NCBI GenBank assembly: GCA_004173515.1
Contig: SECN01000121.1
Coordinates: forward strand, 1-34,556
DNA from: Myxococcaceae bacterium
GTDB lineage: Bacteria; Myxococcota; Myxococcia; Myxococcales; Myxococcaceae
DNA: 34,556 nucleotides
Direction: 5' to 3'
Made by a program: the position numbers and the translations under genes. Shown piece after piece: positions 8,009 to 16,467 of the stretch. Below the pieces are notes generated by a model. That model searched no databases. It saw only the letters and a list, made by a program, of their open reading frames with translations, and had not been told where the DNA came from. Every line of letters starts with the position of its first letter. The stretch's first letter is position 1.

Positions 8009-9343
8009 ATGTCCATGGAAGGCCGACTGCTGCTGAAGAACTGCGCCGTGTTCCGTGCGGACGGTCGCGTCCGCCACGGCATGGCCGTCGTCGTGGAAGA
8101 GGGCCTCATCCGCCGCGTCGCCCCGGACGCCGAGGTGCCCGTGCTCCCCGGTGACTGGGAGGTCGCGTGTCGCGGCCGGCTCGTCGCCCCCGGCCTCGTG
8201 GACTGTCACTCGCACCTGGTCAACGGGCAGCTCCTGCCGCCCAACGGCGACTTCCTCCTGCGCCAGCCCCGCTCGCGCCTGGAGCGCATGCGCCAGGTGG
8301 CCAACCTCCTCACCGCCGAGGACGTCGAAATCCTCACCCGCTTCGCCGCGGCCCGCGCCCTGCTTGATGGCGTCACCTTCGTCGTCGACCACCTGTCCTG
8401 TCCCTCCGACGTCGCCGGCGGCCTGGACGCCCAGGCCCGCGCCGCCGACGCGCTGGGGCTGCGCCTCGTCGCGTCTCACTCCACCCACAGCCTGGATGGT
8501 CCCGCCCAGGCCGACGCCCAGGCGGACGCCAACGCCGACTTCGTGCGCCGCCACCGCGACCACCCCCGGGTGCGCGGTGCCCTGGGCTTCCATGCGTCGT
8601 ACACCTGTGAAGACGCGCTGCTGTCCCGCATCGCCCGGCTGCGCGAGGCGCTGAACGCGCCCCTCGTCTTCCACCTCGCGGAGAGCGAGGACGACCTGTC
8701 CGCCACCTACGCCGCGCACGGCCGCCGCGTCGTGCCCCGCCTGGACGCGCTGGGCCTGCTGGGCCCCTTCGCCATCGCCGGCTACCCGCGCGCCGTGGAG
8801 CGCGCCGAAGCCGAGCGGCTGGCCACCTCCGGCACCTTCGTCGCCCTCACGCCCCGCGCCACCCGGTCGGCGGAGCGCGTGGGCGAGTCCGCGGAAGGCC
8901 CGCTGTCCAGCCTGCACCTCGTGGGTCTGGGCACCGGTGGCCACGGCACCCTCCAGGAGGAGCTGAGCGCGGCGCTCGCCGGCATGCTCCACCTGGCCCG
9001 CTCCGGCCGGATGCCCGACCTGGACGACTCGCTGGCGCACCTGTTCATCAGCGGCCCCGCGGAGCTGTGCACCCGCATCTATGGCCGGCCCTCCGGCGGG
9101 GTGGACGAGGGCAGCATCGCGGACCTCGTCGTCTACGACGCCATCCCCGCCGCAGACCCGGAGACGGGCTACTCGCCCTTCCTCCTGGGCCAGCTCGTGC
9201 CGTCGCGCGTGGCCTGGACGCTGGTCAATGGCCGGGTCTGCGTGCGCGAAGGGCAACTGCTGGGCAGCGACTCCGTGGACCTGGCCCGGGATGCCGCCAC
9301 CGCCCTGGCGCGCGTCTGGTCCCGCGCACGGCTGGGCACGTAG
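8009..9343 (+). CDS. Amidohydrolase-superfamily protein (SsnA/chlorohydrolase-like) with altered metal site
   Basis: A 444-residue protein with the amidohydrolase layout: a small beta domain, then APGLVDCHSHL (H67, H69), a barrel with FHLAES (His near 221), and a C-terminal beta return ending in LVNGRVCVREGQ. The arrangement resembles SsnA and the chlorohydrolase/guanine-deaminase group. Two expected metal/catalytic sites are changed. The strand after GLLGP, where SsnA-like enzymes have HCVHL, reads AIAGYPRA. The usual GTDG near residue 310 reads GLGTGGHG, so the Asp is gone. The protein may therefore be inactive as a hydrolase or use another mechanism. The start at 8009 (MSMEGRLLLKNCAVF) is chosen because the upstream open frame has no domain content. 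The methyltransferase gene begins 14 bp after its stop. Confidence 0.8.
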   Translation: MSMEGRLLLKNCAVFRADGRVRHGMAVVVEEGLIRRVAPDAEVPVLPGDWEVACRGRLVAPGLVDCHSHLVNGQLLPPNGDFLLRQPRSRLERMRQVANLLTAEDVEILTRFAAARALLDGVTFVVDHLSCPSDVAGGLDAQARAADALGLRLVASHSTHSLDGPAQADAQADANADFVRRHRDHPRVRGALGFHASYTCEDALLSRIARLREALNAPLVFHLAESEDDLSATYAAHGRRVVPRLDALGLLGPFAIAGYPRAVERAEAERLATSGTFVALTPRATRSAERVGESAEGPLSSLHLVGLGTGGHGTLQEELSAALAGMLHLARSGRMPDLDDSLAHLFISGPAELCTRIYGRPSGGVDEGSIADLVVYDAIPAADPETGYSPFLLGQLVPSRVAWTLVNGRVCVREGQLLGSDSVDLARDAATALARVWSRARLGT

Positions 9344-9357
9344 GGTAGAAGGGGCGC

Positions 9358-10344
9358 GTGAGTGCCCTGCCTCCCCGCCTCGTGGACACCCTGCGCGCCG
9401 CCCGCGCGCGTCGCGGTGCGCTGCTCTCCGACGCCGCCACCACCGCCTTCCGCCTGCTCAACGGCGCCGCGGACGGCGTGCCCGAAGTCACCGCGGACAT
9501 CTTCGGCGACGTCGTCGTGGTCAGCCTCTACCGCGACCTGTCCGACGCGGAGGAGACCGCGCTGCTCGACGCCGCCGTCTCCGCCTGGATGCCCCGGAGC
9601 GTCTACCTGAAGCGCCGCCCCCGCGAAGCCCGCGTGCTCGCCAACGTGGCGAAGGACGCGCTCGCCCCGGAGGCCGCCGCCCGGGGCGAACCCGCCGGGG
9701 ACTTCGTCGCGAAGGAGAACGGCCTGGGCTTCCACATCCGCCCGGGGCAGGGCCTGTCCGTGGGCCTCTACCTGGACATGCGCGACACCCGCGCGTGGCT
9801 CCAGGCCCAGGCCCGGGGCCTCTCCGTGCTCAACCTCTTCGCGTACACCTGCGGCTTCGGCGTCGCCGCGACGGCGGGGGGCGCGAAGCGCGCGCTCAAC
9901 CTGGACGCCAGCCGCCGCGTGCTGGAGTGGGGCGAGGAGAACGCGCGCCTCAACGGCCAGGGCGTGGACCGCTACGACTACGTGGCCGGCGACGTCTTCG
10001 ACTGGCTCCAGCGCCTCGCGAAGAAGGGCGAGTCCTTCGACGTCGTGGTGGCCGACCCCCCGTCGTTCTCCAACACGAAGACGAACCGCTTCTCCGCCGC
10101 GCGCGACTACGCCCGGCTGGCGGAGGCCGCGTCCCGGGTGGTGGCCCCGGGCGGCCGGCTGGTTGCCTGCTGCAACCTCGCGGGCCTGCCGGTGCGCCGG
10201 TTCGAGTCCATGGTGCTGGAGGGCGTGACGCGGGCCGGCAGGACGGGGCGGACGGTGGGCTCGCTCGGTCCCTCGTGGCTCGACTTTCCAACACCTTCCG
10301 GCGAGGAGCCGGCGCTCAAGGTGCACGTCGTCCAACTTCGTTAG
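9358..10344 (+). CDS. Class I SAM-dependent methyltransferase, RlmI-like (rRNA m5C type)
   Basis: A 328-residue protein. The N-terminal ~130 residues resemble the pre-domain of RlmI-type 23S rRNA cytosine methyltransferases (VYLKRRPREARVLAN). A SAM-binding Rossmann domain follows, with LNLFAYTCGFGVAA, an acidic LNLDAS strand, and the catalytic-loop motif VVADPPSFSNT near residue 230. The late Cys-Cys (LVACCNLAG) fits a cytosine-C5 methyltransferase nucleophile region. It is shorter than E. coli RlmI (about 396 residues) and has no clear PUA domain at the start. The GTG start at 9358 directly gives MSALPPRLVDTL; a ribosome site (AAGGGG) lies about 5 bases upstream. It probably shares a transcript with the amidohydrolase gene. 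The exact RNA target cannot be told from sequence. Confidence 0.85.
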   Translation: MSALPPRLVDTLRAARARRGALLSDAATTAFRLLNGAADGVPEVTADIFGDVVVVSLYRDLSDAEETALLDAAVSAWMPRSVYLKRRPREARVLANVAKDALAPEAAARGEPAGDFVAKENGLGFHIRPGQGLSVGLYLDMRDTRAWLQAQARGLSVLNLFAYTCGFGVAATAGGAKRALNLDASRRVLEWGEENARLNGQGVDRYDYVAGDVFDWLQRLAKKGESFDVVVADPPSFSNTKTNRFSAARDYARLAEAASRVVAPGGRLVACCNLAGLPVRRFESMVLEGVTRAGRTGRTVGSLGPSWLDFPTPSGEEPALKVHVVQLR

Positions 10345-10377
10345 CCCCGCCGGGCGCGGCGCGGCTACATTGCCGCC

Positions 10378-11598
10378 ATGGCTCCCCCTGCCTCCGCGCC
10401 CCCGCGCGACGCCGTCCGCTTTGGCAACTACCGACTCATCGACCGGATCGCCGTGGGGGGCATGGCGGAGATCTTCCTCGCGCACCAGACGGACTCGCGC
10501 GGTGACGAGACGCCCATCGTCATCAAGCGCATCCGTCCGCACCTGTCCAAGCACGCCGCCTTCGTGAAGATGTTCCTCAACGAGGCGCGGCTGGCCTCCC
10601 AGCTCAACCACCCCAACATCGTGCAGATCCACGACCTGGGGAAGATCGTCGACAGCTACTTCATCGCCATGGAGTACGTGTCCGGCCGCGACATGCGCCG
10701 CATCGTGCCCAAGGCGGAGTCCATGGGGATTCCCTTCCCCCTGGTCTACGCGCTGAAGATCGCCTCCTGCGTCTGCGCGGGCCTGCACTACGCGCACCAG
10801 AAGAAAGATTTGCACGGCAACCCGCTCAACATCGTCCACCGCGACGTGACGCCGGAGAACATCGTCGTCGCCTTCGACGGCTCGGTGAAGGTGCTCGACT
10901 TCGGCATCGCCAAGGCCGCCAACCAGGTGGAGGAGACGCGCTCGGGCGAAATCAAGGGCAAGCTCAGCTACATGAGCCCGGAGCAGTGCCTGGGCCGGCC
11001 GCTGGACTGCCGCAGCGACATCTTCTCGCTGGGCACCGTCCTCTACGAGTGGCTCACCGGCTTCAAGCTCTTCACCGGCGAGTCCGACGTCGCCGTGATG
11101 CGCAGCATCACCGAAGCCAAAATCTACGCCCCGTCCTACTTCCGCGAGGACCTGCCGGAGCGCGTGGAGGCCATCCTGATGCGCGCGCTCGCCCGCGACC
11201 GCGAGCGCCGGTACGCGACGGCCGCCGACATGCAGCGCGACCTGGACGCCTTCCTGGACGCGTACGACTTCACGCCCACGCCGCTGCACCTGGCCAACTT
11301 CGTCAAGCAGCTCTTCGAGGACGAGCGCTCGCAGGAGCTGCGCCGCGTCTCCACCCGCCAGTCCTCCGCGCCCACCTCCGAGGTGGCGCTGGAGCTGGCG
11401 GAGGTGGTGGCGTCCGTGGACGGTCCGGACACGGACGCGATGCTCCTGGATGACCCCTCCAGCACGGAGCCGCGCCTGCTCGCGCTGCCGTTGGAGCCCG
11501 CGCTGTACGCGAAGCTGGAGGCGCAGGCGCGCAAGGCCGGGGTCAGCGCGGCGAAGCTCGCGACGGACCTCCTGGAGGGCTGGCTGAAGACGCGCTGA
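10378..11598 (+). CDS. Ser/Thr protein kinase with a C-terminal ribbon-helix-helix-like segment
   Basis: A 406-residue soluble kinase. The catalytic domain spans about residues 16-300: glycine-rich loop RIAVGGMAEIF, Lys50 in IVIKRI, the catalytic loop HRDVTPEN (154-161, with Thr-Pro replacing the common Lys-Pro), DFG at 174-176, and activation/P+1 region GKLSYMSPEQ. The HRDVTPEN form is frequent in myxobacterial kinases. After a ~50-residue linker rich in Ser/Thr/Asp, the last ~35 residues (EPALYAKLEAQARKAGVSAA, then a second helix) look like an Arc/CopG ribbon-helix-helix half. No membrane segment is present. The gene sits between an rRNA methyltransferase and truA with short gaps, so it may be co-transcribed. 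Its targets are unknown. Confidence 0.9.
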   Translation: MAPPASAPPRDAVRFGNYRLIDRIAVGGMAEIFLAHQTDSRGDETPIVIKRIRPHLSKHAAFVKMFLNEARLASQLNHPNIVQIHDLGKIVDSYFIAMEYVSGRDMRRIVPKAESMGIPFPLVYALKIASCVCAGLHYAHQKKDLHGNPLNIVHRDVTPENIVVAFDGSVKVLDFGIAKAANQVEETRSGEIKGKLSYMSPEQCLGRPLDCRSDIFSLGTVLYEWLTGFKLFTGESDVAVMRSITEAKIYAPSYFREDLPERVEAILMRALARDRERRYATAADMQRDLDAFLDAYDFTPTPLHLANFVKQLFEDERSQELRRVSTRQSSAPTSEVALELAEVVASVDGPDTDAMLLDDPSSTEPRLLALPLEPALYAKLEAQARKAGVSAAKLATDLLEGWLKTR

Positions 11599-11623
11599 AG
11601 GTGCGCCTCCTGGTCGCCACGTC

Positions 11624-12421
11624 ATGCCCCGGCTGAAGTTGACGCTCGAATACGACGGCACCCGCTACGTGGGCTGGCAGGTGCAGCCCAACGGGCCGTC
11701 CATCCAGTCCACGCTCCAGGACGCGCTCTTCAAGCTGCTGGATGAGCGCGTGTTCGTGGCCTCCGCGGGGCGCACCGACTCCGGCGTGCACGCCACGGGG
11801 CAGGTGGCGTGCTTCGACGCCGGGCGCGTGCTGCCCCTGAAGGCATACACGATGGGCCTCAACGGCATCCTGCCGCCGGACATCGCGGTGGTGGCCGCCG
11901 AGGAGGTGTCGCAGGACTTCGACCCGCGCCGCTGGTCGCGCGGCAAGCGCTACCGCTACCGGTTGAGCAACCGGCGCATGCGCTCGCCGCTGCTTCGCAC
12001 CACGCACTGGGAGCTGTTCGCCCCGCTGGACGTGGAGGCCATGCGCCGCGCGTCGCAGGCGCTGCTGGGCCGGCACGACTTCTCCGCCTTCCGTGCCGCG
12101 GACTGCCAGGCGAAGCACGCGGTGCGCGAGGTGCGGCAGGTGCGCGTGGAGGGCACGTCCGGCGACGCGGTGTCCGTCGTCGTGGAGGGCACCGCGTTCC
12201 TCAAGCACATGGTGCGCAACCTGGTGGGCACGCTGGTGGACGTGGGCAAGGGGCGCCGCCCCGAGGCCTGGGTGGCCCAGGTGCTGGCCTCGCGCGACCG
12301 CAAGCTGGCGGGCGCCACCGCGCCGCCCCAGGGGCTGGTGCTGGAGGAGGTCTTCTACGGCGACGGCCCGCCCGCCCGCTCGGCGGGGGACGCGGTCGTC
12401 GCGGAAGAGGACGATGGGTGA
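11624..12421 (+). CDS. truA: tRNA pseudouridine(38-40) synthase TruA
   Basis: A 265-residue protein, normal length for TruA, which converts uridines 38-40 of the tRNA anticodon arm to pseudouridine. The N-terminus LKLTLEYDGTRYVGWQ and the catalytic motif SAGRTDSGVHATGQ (Asp52 as nucleophile) are unmistakable. The later KHMVRNLVGTLVDVG matches the family's C-terminal subdomain. The ATG is at 11624. The stop overlaps the start of the next gene by 8 bases, so the two are translated from one message. Confidence 0.97.
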   Translation: MPRLKLTLEYDGTRYVGWQVQPNGPSIQSTLQDALFKLLDERVFVASAGRTDSGVHATGQVACFDAGRVLPLKAYTMGLNGILPPDIAVVAAEEVSQDFDPRRWSRGKRYRYRLSNRRMRSPLLRTTHWELFAPLDVEAMRRASQALLGRHDFSAFRAADCQAKHAVREVRQVRVEGTSGDAVSVVVEGTAFLKHMVRNLVGTLVDVGKGRRPEAWVAQVLASRDRKLAGATAPPQGLVLEEVFYGDGPPARSAGDAVVAEEDDG

Positions 12422-13085
12422 GAGTGCGCTAGGCTTTCGGCCCGTGAGCCCCAAGCCCGCCGTCCTCGAGCCGTTGCGCGTCCGCATCCGTCGCTTCCAG
12501 TTCATCGTCGGAATGGGGTTCCTGTCGCTCGTGCTGGGCGCGATGCTCAGCGTGTGGCTGATGCTCCGCCTGAAGTCCGTGCTGGGCGCGGTGCCCTCCG
12601 AGTTCCTCCGCTTCGTCGTGGCGGTGGTGCTGCAGGACCTGTGGGTGCTCGCCGTGCTGCCGGCCCTCTGCTACGCCAGCGCGCGCGTCGTGCCGCTGCG
12701 TCCGTGGAGCACGGCCGTGGGCTCCGCGGGGACCGGTGGCGTCTTCGTCGTCGCGCTCAGCTTCGTGAGCGACGGCGCGGACGTGCTGACCAAGGGCTGG
12801 GGGCTCGCGTCGGCGCTGCGCCTCGCCTCCTTCGTGGGCGGCATCCTGCTCAGCGCCTGGGCCATCCGCGCGGCACGGGCCGCCGCCGAACGGGGCTCCT
12901 CGGTCGCCCAGGCGAAGGCCGTGGCGCGCCAGTCGGAGTACGACGAGTTCCTCAAGGCCGCGGAGGCCGACGGCGCGCGCCTGGAGCAGCGGGACCAGGC
13001 CGCCTCCGCTGCCGCCGTGTCCCCGGGCACGCCCGAGGGACAGGACTCCCCCCCGGGCGAAGCGCCGAAGACGCCCGCGGCCTGA
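12414..13085 (+). CDS. Small membrane protein of unknown function
   Basis: A 223-residue protein with four hydrophobic segments at about 31-53, 66-90, 98-120 and 130-152, then a polar helical tail (AAERGSSVAQAKAVARQSEY) ending in a Pro/Gly/Ala-rich low-complexity stretch. No family is recognised. The ATG at 12414 overlaps the truA stop by 8 bases; an internal GTG (12444, MSPKPAV) is an alternative start. It converges with argC. Confidence 0.7.
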   Translation: MGESALGFRPVSPKPAVLEPLRVRIRRFQFIVGMGFLSLVLGAMLSVWLMLRLKSVLGAVPSEFLRFVVAVVLQDLWVLAVLPALCYASARVVPLRPWSTAVGSAGTGGVFVVALSFVSDGADVLTKGWGLASALRLASFVGGILLSAWAIRAARAAAERGSSVAQAKAVARQSEYDEFLKAAEADGARLEQRDQAASAAAVSPGTPEGQDSPPGEAPKTPAA

Positions 13086-13098
13086 AGCGGGCCGCGGG
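13074..13098. terminator. GC-rich hairpin between convergent genes
   Basis: CCCGCGGCC-tgaagcg-GGCCGCGGG, with perfect 9-base arms overlapping the stop codon of the membrane protein and 12 bp from the argC stop. No T-tract follows on either strand, so termination is only probable. Confidence 0.4.
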
Positions 13099-13110
13099 GC
13101 AAAGCCAGGG

Positions 13111-14181
13111 CTACGGGTAGCAGGCCGCCTGACGCAGGCCGGTGTCCTCGTCGAAGCCGAGCGCGACGTTGAAGTTCTGCAGCGCCTGCCCGGCCATGCC
13201 CTTCACCAGGTTGTCCAGCGCGGCCATCACCGCGACGGAGCGGCCCTTGGTGGCCACGGAGATGTCGCAGAAGTTGCTGCCGGTGACGGCCGCGACGCGC
13301 GGCGTGCCCTCCACGATGCGCACGAACTTCGAGCCCTCGTAGTAGCGGCGGTACTTGTCCGTCAGCGACTGCGTCACCACCGCGCCGCCGTGCTCCGGCC
13401 ACTCGAACTGCACGGTGGCGAAGATGCCGCGCACCATGGGCGCCGAGTGCGGCACGAAGGCCAGCCGGTGCCGGGACGCCCCGTGCGCCACCAGCATCAC
13501 CTCCACCTCCGCCTCGTGCTGGTGCTCCAGCGGCTTGTACGCGCGGAAGTCGTGCGCGCGCGTCGGGTGGTGCGTGCCCTCACCGGGCAGCGAACCGGAG
13601 CCGGAGGAGCCCGTCACGCCCGACACGGCCAAGAGGCCCAGCCCCGGCGTGGCCGCGATGGGCAGCAGCGCCAGCTGCACCGCCGTGGCGAAGCAGCCCG
13701 GGTTGGCGATGCGCTTCGCCGTCTTCACCTGCTCGCGCTTCCACTCGGTGAGCCCGTAGGTGAACGTGCCCAACAGCTCCGGCGCGGGGTGCGGCCGGCC
13801 ATAGGCGCCCGCGTAGCGCCCCGGGTGGTCCAGGCGGAAGTCGGAGGACAGGTCCACGAGCAGCATCCGGTCCGTGAGGCCGGCGTCCGCCCACTGCTTC
13901 TCCAGCCCCGCGAACTGCGAGGCCAGCTCCCCGTGGCCCAGCGCGCTGAACACCACCGGGCGCGGCGAATCCGCCAGCCAGCGCCAGTCCGGCTCCGCCT
14001 CGAACCTGCCGTCCACCAGCCCGCGCAGGTGCGGGTGCACCTTGTGGATGGGCGAGCCCGCGTGGTGCCGGGACACCGCGCGGATGCCCGCCACGCCGGG
14101 GTGTCCGGACAGCAGGCGCAACAGCTCGCCTCCGCCGAAACCGGAGGCTCCCAGGATGTAGATGTGCGCAGGCGTCGTCAT
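13111..14181 (-). CDS. argC: N-acetyl-gamma-glutamyl-phosphate reductase ArgC
   Basis: A 356-residue protein of normal length. It reduces N-acyl-glutamyl phosphate to the semialdehyde with NADPH in arginine synthesis. The N-terminal Rossmann motif ILGASGFGGGELLRLL and the active-site Cys163 in NPGCFATA are clear, and the family's GTHHPTRAHDF region follows. Its ATG overlaps the stop of the P-loop gene by 4 bases (ATGA), so it is the last gene of the arg operon. If the pathway uses succinyl rather than acetyl intermediates, its substrate would change accordingly. Confidence 0.95.
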   Translation of the reverse strand: MTTPAHIYILGASGFGGGELLRLLSGHPGVAGIRAVSRHHAGSPIHKVHPHLRGLVDGRFEAEPDWRWLADSPRPVVFSALGHGELASQFAGLEKQWADAGLTDRMLLVDLSSDFRLDHPGRYAGAYGRPHPAPELLGTFTYGLTEWKREQVKTAKRIANPGCFATAVQLALLPIAATPGLGLLAVSGVTGSSGSGSLPGEGTHHPTRAHDFRAYKPLEHQHEAEVEVMLVAHGASRHRLAFVPHSAPMVRGIFATVQFEWPEHGGAVVTQSLTDKYRRYYEGSKFVRIVEGTPRVAAVTGSNFCDISVATKGRSVAVMAALDNLVKGMAGQALQNFNVALGFDEDTGLRQAACYP

Positions 14182-15239
14182 GACTTCCTCCCCACGCCCA
14201 GCCGGGGCGCGAGCTTCTCCACGATGAGATTTCCCAGGGCATTCGGATCCGCGCGTGCGTTGCGCGCCGGCAGCCCCACCACCTGCTCCACGAAGCGCAC
14301 GCCCACCGCGTTGTCCGTCGCGGGCCCGGCCACCATGTCCATCTCGATGCCGTACACCTCGCGCAGGTGCCGCACGCCGCCGGCCGCGCCGACCGGGTCG
14401 TTGGCGCAGAGGATGAACGCGCCGCCCAGGGCCTTGAGCTCCGGGTCCGCCAGGATGGCCTGCACGCCGTACTCGCCCATGATGCCGTCGCCCGTCTCCG
14501 CGACGATGACGTCCACGTCCTGGGCCGCCATCTCCGAGAACACGATGCGCGCGACCTTGGAGGCCGTGCGCGCGCCGGTGCAGACGATGCCCGCGTCCGT
14601 GAAGTCCATCACCACGTCCGCGCCGCTGTCCTGCATGGCCAGGGTGTCACGCATCAGCGACACGCCGGTGAGCTTGGCGCCGCCCACGCGGTAGCCCGCC
14701 TGGGAGAGCTTTCGCACCACGACGCTGGCCGCGTACGTCTTGCCCGCGTTCATGCACGTGCCCACCACGTAGACCACCGGACACGTCACCGCCCTGGAGG
14801 TGCCCTTGAGCGCGCCCGCGGAGACGTGCGCGTGCACGCCCGAGCGGGACTGGAACTCCGGGAACGTCAGCACCTGGCCCAGCACCTCCGCCTCGAAGGG
14901 GGCGCCCACGCCGGGGTTGTGCGACGTGCACTTGCCGATGACGCCGCCCATGTTGAGGATGTGGAGCCGGTCGCCCACCGTGACGGACGTGGGCACCACG
15001 CCCTCGTAGCCGTGCAGGGCGTTGCGGTGGCCCAGCGCGCCCACGACGATGTCGCCCGCGTGCAGCGTGACGAGCCGGCCGTTCACGTCCTCCAGCTGGT
15101 TGTAGACGGTCTTCTCCCCGTGGATGCGGACCGCGATGACCGCGCCCTCCTCGCACTTCACCTCATCCGCGAGGTGCACCGTGCGGCCCACCTGGAGGTT
15201 GCGGGTGACACTGCCCACCTTGTCGACCTGGATCTTCAT
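14178..15239 (-). CDS. Unassigned P-loop protein embedded in the arg operon (DUF1611-like C-terminus?)
   Basis: A 353-residue protein. The first ~130 residues are beta-rich and Gly/Val-rich (KTVYNQLEDVNGRLVTLHAG) and match no family I know. From about residue 165 there is a P-loop domain with VVGTCMNAGKT (Walker A form GxxxxxGKT), then GGAKLTGVSLMRDT, an Asp-rich strand (VVMDFTDAGIVCT) and VIVAETGDGIMGEYG. The fold looks like dethiobiotin synthetase/MobB or the DUF1611 family, one member of which (DgcN) is reported to N-acetylate D-glutamate. The gene starts one base after argG stops and overlaps argC by 4 bases, so it is tightly coupled to arginine synthesis. The cluster lacks a recognisable N-acylglutamate synthase, so an acyl-transfer role is possible, but this is inference. 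The ATG at 15239 (MKIQVDKVGSV) is preferred to a longer frame reaching into argG. Confidence 0.72.
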   Translation of the reverse strand: MKIQVDKVGSVTRNLQVGRTVHLADEVKCEEGAVIAVRIHGEKTVYNQLEDVNGRLVTLHAGDIVVGALGHRNALHGYEGVVPTSVTVGDRLHILNMGGVIGKCTSHNPGVGAPFEAEVLGQVLTFPEFQSRSGVHAHVSAGALKGTSRAVTCPVVYVVGTCMNAGKTYAASVVVRKLSQAGYRVGGAKLTGVSLMRDTLAMQDSGADVVMDFTDAGIVCTGARTASKVARIVFSEMAAQDVDVIVAETGDGIMGEYGVQAILADPELKALGGAFILCANDPVGAAGGVRHLREVYGIEMDMVAGPATDNAVGVRFVEQVVGLPARNARADPNALGNLIVEKLAPRLGVGRKS

Positions 15240-15240
15240 G

Positions 15241-16428
15241 TCACTTGGCTTTCTGCGAGAGCATCTGCGCCACGCCGTAGAGTTTGGCGAACCCCGCCGC
15301 TTCCGTCCCCGTCCACAACACGTTGGCCTCACCGTACGTCGCCACCTTCGCGTCCATCAGCGAGTGCGGTGAGCGCACGCCTTCCACGACGTGGATGCGC
15401 GGGGTGAGCACCAGTTTCACCTCGCCCGTCACACGCTCCTGCGAGGAGGCCAGGAACGCCTCCAGGTCCTTCACCAGCGGATCAAAGAAGTGCCCTTCAT
15501 GGAGCAGCGACCCGTACAGGTTGCCCAGCGTCTCCTTCCAGAAGAGCTGCTTGCCCGACAGCACCAGCTTCTCCAGCTCGCGGTGCGCCGCGATGAGCAG
15601 GTGCGCCGCGGGCGCCTCGAAGCCCACGCGGCCCTTGATGCCCAGGATGGTGTCGCCCAGGTGCACGCCCCGGCCGATGCCGTACGTGCGCCCCAGCGCG
15701 TTCAACTTCTCCACGATGGCGACGGCCGACAGCGCCTGGCCATCCAGCGCCACCGGCACGCCCTTCGCGTACGACACCACCAGCGGCAGCGGCTTCAGGT
15801 CGGTGGGGATGACGCCGCCGGGGAAGGCCGCCTCGGGCAGGGTGCTCCACGAGTCGAGCGTCTCGCTGCCGCCCACGGACGTGCCCCACATGCCCTCGTT
15901 GACGGAGTACGCACCCAGCTTCGCGGGCAGGTGCACGCCGCGCTCCGCGAGGAAGTCCAGCTCCTGCTTGCGCGACAGCCCCAGGTCCCGGATGGGGGTG
16001 ATGAGCTGGAGCTGGGGCGCCAGGGTGCGGAAGGCCACGTCGAAGCGGACCTGATCATTGCCCGCGCCGGTGCTGCCGTGGGCCACGGCCTGCACGCCCA
16101 GCTTCTCCGCCATGCGCACGGCCTCCACGGCCTGGCAGGCGCGCTCGGCGGAGACGCTCAGCGGGTAGACCTGACCGCGCAGCACGTTGCCGGCGATGAG
16201 GAAGCGCAGGTAGCCCTGGAAGAGGGTGTCGCGCGCGTCCACCGTGTGGTGCGCCACCGCGCCCAGCTTCAGCGCCAGGGCCTGGATGCGCTCCAACTGC
16301 TCGGGCGGAAAGCCGCCCGTGTCCACGGTGACGGTGGTGACGTCCCAACCCTGCTCGCGCAGGTACACCGTGCAGAACGCGGTATCGAGGCCACCGGAGA
16401 ACGCCAGCACCACGGACTTCTTGCTCAT
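15241..16428 (-). CDS. argG: Argininosuccinate synthase ArgG
   Basis: A 395-residue intact protein. It joins citrulline and aspartate using ATP. The N-type ATP pyrophosphatase P-loop FSGGLDTAFC is at residues 10-19, with HGSTGAGNDQVRF and EGMWGTSVGG further on. The latter is a variant of the more usual NLWG form. ATG at 16428; upstream AGGAGT-like sequence gives a ribosome site. It lies 39 bp downstream of argH and 1 bp upstream of the P-loop gene. Its product goes to ArgH. Confidence 0.95.
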   Translation of the reverse strand: MSKKSVVLAFSGGLDTAFCTVYLREQGWDVTTVTVDTGGFPPEQLERIQALALKLGAVAHHTVDARDTLFQGYLRFLIAGNVLRGQVYPLSVSAERACQAVEAVRMAEKLGVQAVAHGSTGAGNDQVRFDVAFRTLAPQLQLITPIRDLGLSRKQELDFLAERGVHLPAKLGAYSVNEGMWGTSVGGSETLDSWSTLPEAAFPGGVIPTDLKPLPLVVSYAKGVPVALDGQALSAVAIVEKLNALGRTYGIGRGVHLGDTILGIKGRVGFEAPAAHLLIAAHRELEKLVLSGKQLFWKETLGNLYGSLLHEGHFFDPLVKDLEAFLASSQERVTGEVKLVLTPRIHVVEGVRSPHSLMDAKVATYGEANVLWTGTEAAGFAKLYGVAQMLSQKAK

Positions 16429-16467
16429 GCTCAGGACTCCTCTTCTTCAAAAAGGGATGGGGAAGAC

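Noticed and set aside
9169..11661. 830-codon open frame on the minus strand
   Set aside because: Runs antisense through three clear plus-strand genes; composition is that of a high-G+C shadow frame.
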